Positions 53,957-57,533 of a stretch of 57,533 nucleotides of DNA are shown here, piece after piece; the stretch's first letter is position 1; each line of letters opens with the position of its first letter. The stretch comes from Actinomycetota bacterium (GTDB lineage: Bacteria; Actinomycetota; Actinomycetes; Nanopelagicales; Nanopelagicaceae): positions 1-57,533 of the forward strand of contig RGHD01000005.1 of assembly GCA_010024385.1 (NCBI GenBank), given 5' to 3'. A model generated the notes under the pieces. The model had not been told where the DNA came from. It searched no databases and was given only the letters and a program-made list of their open reading frames with translations. The translations under genes and the position numbers were made by a program.

Positions 53957-54724
53957 TTAACTGAAATGGCGCCAGGTTTCTGGCGCTTTTTTCATTTCTA
54001 AACCAAGTACCCCACTACCTTCTTTAACCACTCCCACACACAAGCCAGGCAGATCTTTTCCCGTGGCCAAGAAAACATGGTCTTCTCCACCAGCAAAAAT
54101 CCATTGCCAAACATCTCTGCCACTAACTTCTGCTAGTTCTGATAACTGTGAAAACTCTTCACTTGCCTTAAAAGCCTCGGGATCAAAAACTAATTGAACG
54201 TCAGATGCATATGCTAACTGCGCAGCTTGTGTAACTAGCGCATCACTGATGTCACACATTGCATGGGCGCCTTTATTTGCAAAGGCAACTGCCAACGAAT
54301 AATCAAGAGTTGGAGAACAGAACTCTTCTACAGCATAGTTTTCTAAATCACTTAACTCACTTTTCTCAATAAAGGAAAGCCCAGCGCCAGACCATCCTGG
54401 TAATGATGATAAATAGATTAAATCTCCCACTTGTGCACCAGATCGAGTAACTACCTTTTCTACTTCACCGAGTGCGCTCATTGAGATTACCTTTATTGCC
54501 CCGCGTGCAAGGTTTGCAGCCGTTATCTTTCGACCGATCTGAAAAGCACCTGACCACTGGCAATCAAAGTGCGTTCCCTCTACTGCCATGTCAGTTGTAA
54601 TAACGGTGTGCTCACCTGTGGCAACAACTGCAGCGTCATCGCCAATTCCAACCTGAACGCCTCGGTGGTTGGTGCCAAAGATCTCGGCGAGTGCACCGAT
54701 AATCTGGGCTTCATTCAAGGTCAT
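53957..54724 (-). CDS. thiL: Thiamine-monophosphate kinase lacking an internal segment
   Basis: ThiL phosphorylates TMP to thiamine diphosphate, the cofactor of Dxs. The N-terminal GIGDDAAVV (about 26-34) and TDMAVEGTHF, the later TRSGAQVGDLIYL, CDISDAL and GGEDH motifs are present. Residue 73 of NLA is joined directly to RGAIKVISMSALGEV, where family members have about 50 more residues, including the DLAAMGA strand and the GGDTT metal/ATP motif. The protein is 255 residues against about 310-330 usual. The frame is kept, so this could be a real in-frame deletion or an assembly error; as drawn, activity is doubtful. The last codons also encode the rpmB terminator on the other strand. Confidence 0.8.
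   Translation of the reverse strand: MTLNEAQIIGALAEIFGTNHRGVQVGIGDDAAVVATGEHTVITTDMAVEGTHFDCQWSGAFQIGRKITAANLARGAIKVISMSALGEVEKVVTRSGAQVGDLIYLSSLPGWSGAGLSFIEKSELSDLENYAVEEFCSPTLDYSLAVAFANKGAHAMCDISDALVTQAAQLAYASDVQLVFDPEAFKASEEFSQLSELAEVSGRDVWQWIFAGGEDHVFLATGKDLPGLCVGVVKEGSGVLGLEMKKAPETWRHFS
53969..53992 (+). terminator. Intrinsic terminator of rpmB inside the 3' end of thiL
   Basis: GCGCCAG (53969-53975), loop GTTT, CTGGCGC (53980-53986) and six T's. It is placed just after rpmB and overlaps the codons of the last residues of ThiL (AxExWRH), so one sequence serves both. Confidence 0.85.
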
Positions 54725-54731
54725 AGTGATA

Positions 54732-54737
54732 AGAGTA
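54732..54737 (-). promoter_or_regulatory. -10 hexamer TACTCT for thiL
   Basis: Minus-strand TACTCT ends 7 nt before ATG 54724; no Shine-Dalgarno sequence. Predicted leaderless promoter. Confidence 0.48.
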
Positions 54738-54799
54738 ATCGACTAGCCAGTTGCTATATCTCTCAAGTAGCCTTTACCCACCAACGAAAGGAAACTCTT

Positions 54800-55036
54800 A
54801 TGTCAATACAGGCCTACATTTTGATTCAAACCGAGGTCGGCAAAGCGTCATCCGTAGCAAAGGCTGTTTCAGCTATCGCTGGTGTAACTCTGGCCGAAGG
54901 TGTAACTGGTCCTTACGATGTCATCATGCGTGCAGAAGCACCCAGCATGGAAGATTTCGGCCGTTTGATCTTATCTAAGGTCCAAGGTGTTGCAGGCATT
55001 ACTCGCACACTGACCTGCCCAGTTACTTACCAATAA
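54800..55036 (+). CDS. Lrp/AsnC ligand-binding (RAM) domain protein without DNA-binding domain
   Basis: This 78-residue protein is a single AsnC_trans_reg/RAM domain (about 5-75, with the GPYDVIMRAEA segment) and no helix-turn-helix. Such stand-alone domains bind amino acids and form rings; in Actinobacteria one sits next to thiL and ddl, as here, with unknown purpose. ATG 54800 has AAAGGA about 7 nt upstream, a normal leader. The frame is open upstream but those residues overlap thiL antisense sequence. The downstream amidohydrolase starts 13 bp after the stop, so the two are probably co-transcribed. Confidence 0.85.
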   Translation: MSIQAYILIQTEVGKASSVAKAVSAIAGVTLAEGVTGPYDVIMRAEAPSMEDFGRLILSKVQGVAGITRTLTCPVTYQ

Positions 55037-55049
55037 AAAGCTCGCTTCT

Positions 55050-56612
55050 ATGAGCACGCTTTATACAAACGCGCGCTTTTGGTCTGCTGGCAAAGAAATC
55101 TTTCACGACTTATTAGTTAAAGATTCGTTCATTCTTGCCGTAGGTGAAGATGTTAAGAATTTCGAGCCAGAAATAATAATTGATTTAGATGATGCTTTTA
55201 TTATTCCTGCATTTCTAGATGGCCATGCACATCCTATTTTTGCAGGACGTGAAGCTGCTGGCCCAAAAATTAATGGCATCAACAGTATTGAAGAGATTAA
55301 AGTACAAGTGAAAGCTTTCGCAGATGCAAACCCTTCCATAGCGTGGATTATTGGCGGTGCTTATGAGGCCGCCATTGTTGAAGGCGGAGACTTTGATGCA
55401 AAGTGGCTGGATGAAGTAGTTAGTGATCGCCCAGTTGTTTTACATGCAGTTGACCATCACACCATCTGGGTTAACTCCAAAGCACTTGAATTAGCAGCAA
55501 TCACTAGTGCCACTAAAGATCCCCAAGGTGGAACTATCGCGCGCAATAGCGATGGAAGTGCAAAAGGAACCTTGCGAGAGCCATCAGCCATGGCCTTAGT
55601 TCTAGATCACGCACCTGCAAACACATTGGAAAGTGATATTGCTGCAATCAAGTATGCCTGCAAGGAATACAGAAAAGTCGGCGTGATCGCTGCTATTGAT
55701 TCTTGGTGTGAGAAAGATATGGCGCAGGCATATATCACTGCTGCGCAATCTAATGAGTTAACAATTGCTTTCAATCTCTCATTACTTGCAACTCCCACCA
55801 CTTGGTCTGGGGATATTGATGATTTCAATAAAATTCGCGAGCGATGTCTAGAACTAGATAATCCATCACAACTACAAGCTAATAGCATCAAGTTTTTACT
55901 TGATGGTGCCTTATCTGCTGGAACTGCGAATTTAATGCAGCCATATGTGGATGATCCAACTTCGCATGGAATTACTATCTGGAGCGATGAAGAACTACTC
56001 AATGCTCTTGTTGCATACGATGCGTTGCAATACCAAGTTCATTTACATGCCATTGGAGATGCCGCAGTCAAGCAGGCTTTAGATGCACTAGAAGCAATGC
56101 AAAGGATTAATCCCCGATGGGATAGACGCCCAGTCATTGTGCACGCCCAGTTGATTCGTGATGAAGATCTACCCCGCTTTGCTCAACTTGGAGTTATCGC
56201 AAACATCCAACCGCTCTGGTGTTACTTAGATCCCATGAATAAAGAACTGATTGCACCGCGAATTGGCAATGAGCGAAACAACCAGCAGTACCGTCTTCGC
56301 TCAATGGTAGATGCTGGTGCCATGATTTCATTTGGTAGTGATTGGCCTGTTACAAGTCATGTGCCAATGCAGGCTATTGGTGTGCCAGTTACTCGTTCAA
56401 ATCCAGCCGATGGAGTTACCAAGCCCTGGGTGATTGGCGAAGCCCTCACAATGGATGAATCGCTTACCTTCTATACAAAAAACGCTGCCTATCAACTCTT
56501 TCGTGAAAATGAATATGGTGTTTTAGAAGTTGGTAAAAGGGCTGCGTTCATAATTTTGGACTCAGATCCTGCTCTAAATCCCGCAGCAAAGATTGTTGAA
56601 TTAGTTTCCTAA
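55050..56612 (+). CDS. YtcJ-like amidohydrolase (metal-dependent hydrolase, amidohydrolase family 3)
   Basis: This 520-residue TIM-barrel hydrolase has the metal motif DGHAHP (about 59-64), HAIGDAAVKQALD (central His), IVHAQLI and FGSDWPV (the catalytic Asp), typical of the YtcJ/LAF family. Members cleave amide, N-acyl or imine bonds of varied, mostly unknown, substrates. No signal peptide is visible, so it is cytosolic. Its position between the Lrp domain and ddl is unusual; related Actinobacteria generally have a DUF3515 gene there. It ends 12 bp inside the 3' end of the convergent ddl gene. Confidence 0.87.
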   Translation: MSTLYTNARFWSAGKEIFHDLLVKDSFILAVGEDVKNFEPEIIIDLDDAFIIPAFLDGHAHPIFAGREAAGPKINGINSIEEIKVQVKAFADANPSIAWIIGGAYEAAIVEGGDFDAKWLDEVVSDRPVVLHAVDHHTIWVNSKALELAAITSATKDPQGGTIARNSDGSAKGTLREPSAMALVLDHAPANTLESDIAAIKYACKEYRKVGVIAAIDSWCEKDMAQAYITAAQSNELTIAFNLSLLATPTTWSGDIDDFNKIRERCLELDNPSQLQANSIKFLLDGALSAGTANLMQPYVDDPTSHGITIWSDEELLNALVAYDALQYQVHLHAIGDAAVKQALDALEAMQRINPRWDRRPVIVHAQLIRDEDLPRFAQLGVIANIQPLWCYLDPMNKELIAPRIGNERNNQQYRLRSMVDAGAMISFGSDWPVTSHVPMQAIGVPVTRSNPADGVTKPWVIGEALTMDESLTFYTKNAAYQLFRENEYGVLEVGKRAAFIILDSDPALNPAAKIVELVS

Positions 56613-57533
56613 AACTCCGTTTGTGCGAAGCAAAGCAGTTTCAATCAAAGCTGTAATCAGGCTCGTGTAATCAACCCCACTTGCAGCCCACAGCTTTGGA
56701 TACATAGATGTTCCTGTAAAGCCTGGCATTGTGTTTATCTCATTTATGAAGATTTCGCCCTTATCGGTATAGAAGAAATCACATCTTGCTAATCCGCTAC
56801 AGCCCAAAGCTTTAAATGCCTGAACTGCCATTTCACGAATTTCTTCAGTGGCTTTTGCTGGAATATCAGCGGGAATTTTCACAGTCGTTGCGCCATCTAA
56901 GTACTTGGCTTCAAAGTCATAAAACTCAAACTTGCTATCAATAACAATTTCACCAACTACTGATGCCTTTACCACACCATTAGATTCAAGTACTGCGCAC
57001 TCAATCTCACGGCCCACTACTGCCTGCTCAATCATTACCTTGTGGTCATATAAAAAGGCATCTTTGAGGGCATTGTTTAGTGCATCCACGGATTTCACTT
57101 TGTGAGTACCGCGACTTGAGCCTCCGCGAGCAGGTTTAACAAAGACTGGGTATGCCAAATCATCAATTGAAACTTGCTTGTCTTTGCTTGTTATCACAAT
57201 TCCATCAGCAACCTTCATGCCAGCTGCAGCAAAAATTGGCTTGGTAAAAGACTTATCCATCGCAACTGCTGATGCTAAAACTCCGCTGCCAACATAGGCC
57301 AAGTTTGCGATTTCAAGTAGGCCTTGAATCGTTCCATCTTCACCATAAGGTCCATGCAATACAGGAAAGACAACATCAATCTGTAACGCTTTGCCCGCAA
57401 CAGAAAAACCATGAATATCAGCCACAACTGCCGGCGCATTTTCATCAACTGTTGGAAGCTTTCCACTAACTATTTCTAGCGGATAGTCATTGGGTAATAA
57501 AACCCAGTTGCCAGCCTTGGTGATTCCAATCGG
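56601..57533 (-). CDS. ddl: D-alanine--D-alanine ligase, C-terminal part (5' end outside window)
   Basis: About 310 residues are visible; the frame stays open to the window edge, so the first 50 or so are missing. Seen are PVLHGPYGEDGTIQGLLE, the Lys/Ser loop MDKSFTK, VKPARGGSSRGTHKV, GREIECAVLE and the metal-binding EINTMPGFTGTSMYP (as EINTMPGFTG) near the end. This ATP-grasp enzyme makes the D-Ala-D-Ala dipeptide of peptidoglycan. The GTG at 57425 is not the true start because the upstream codons continue the ligase sequence (PIGITKAGNWVL). The Phe in MPGFT differs from some families but is common in ddl. Confidence 0.93.
   Translation of the reverse strand, partial: PIGITKAGNWVLLPNDYPLEIVSGKLPTVDENAPAVVADIHGFSVAGKALQIDVVFPVLHGPYGEDGTIQGLLEIANLAYVGSGVLASAVAMDKSFTKPIFAAAGMKVADGIVITSKDKQVSIDDLAYPVFVKPARGGSSRGTHKVKSVDALNNALKDAFLYDHKVMIEQAVVGREIECAVLESNGVVKASVVGEIVIDSKFEFYDFEAKYLDGATTVKIPADIPAKATEEIREMAVQAFKALGCSGLARCDFFYTDKGEIFINEINTMPGFTGTSMYPKLWAASGVDYTSLITALIETALLRTNGVLGN

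Overview
The window reads as a slice of chromosome from a streamlined, AT-leaning actinobacterium, most likely a freshwater planktonic lineage of the acI / 'Ca. Nanopelagicales' type. This placement is inferred from gene content and style, not from a 16S gene. The supports are actinobacteria-restricted families (DUF3000, DUF3093, DUF3159, DUF4193, a PimB-like mannosyltransferase, a DivIVA-like protein beside coaD), gene order matching other Actinobacteria (ddl / Lrp / thiL / rpmB / recG / rsmD / coaD / DUF177 / rpmF / rnc / smc / ftsY / amt-glnB-glnD / ffh / rpsP-KH-rimM-trmD), and extreme packing. No gene-free stretch exceeds about 170 bp, and most convergent gene pairs overlap at their 3' ends. 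I see no tRNA, rRNA, CRISPR array, insertion sequence, prophage or integration site.

Layout. 1-5.4 kb: end of a small membrane protein, a Gfo/Idh/MocA oxidoreductase, a damaged SRPBCC/ROK-glucokinase pair, a long-chain acyl-CoA ligase and a very short two-component pair. 5.4-11.7 kb: PimB-like glycosyltransferase, NlpC/P60 peptidoglycan hydrolase, RibD-like reductase, EamA transporter, DUF3000, RNase D and an FTR1 iron permease. 11.8-24.6 kb: beta-oxidation pair fadA-fadB, dxs, aconitase, an RNA uridine methyltransferase, two TrkA proteins, DUF3159, dUTPase, a PaaI thioesterase and two small actinobacterial proteins. 24.7-29.3 kb: miaB-miaA-dapF-hflX operon. 29.3-36.2 kb: a catabolic or assimilatory block with an APC permease, a glutamine-synthetase-like ligase, an aldehyde dehydrogenase and two glutamine amidotransferases, followed by an acyl-ACP desaturase. 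This set looks like gamma-glutamylation-dependent amine use. 36.2-53.6 kb: translation, SRP, nitrogen-control and chromosome genes, all on the minus strand. 53.7-57.5 kb: rpmB, thiL, an Lrp-type domain, a YtcJ-like amidohydrolase and the 3' part of ddl.

Three observations stand out. First, 18 genes that lead a transcription unit have a TANNNT hexamer 6 or 7 nt upstream of the start codon and usually no Shine-Dalgarno sequence. This suggests leaderless transcription as the default and fixes several start codons. Second, three genes or gene pairs (SRPBCC/ROK, thiL, the histidine kinase) look as if internal segments were removed; this could be real decay or a misassembly. Third, a GTAAC-N6-GTAAC element upstream of amt-glnB-glnD resembles a GlnR box.
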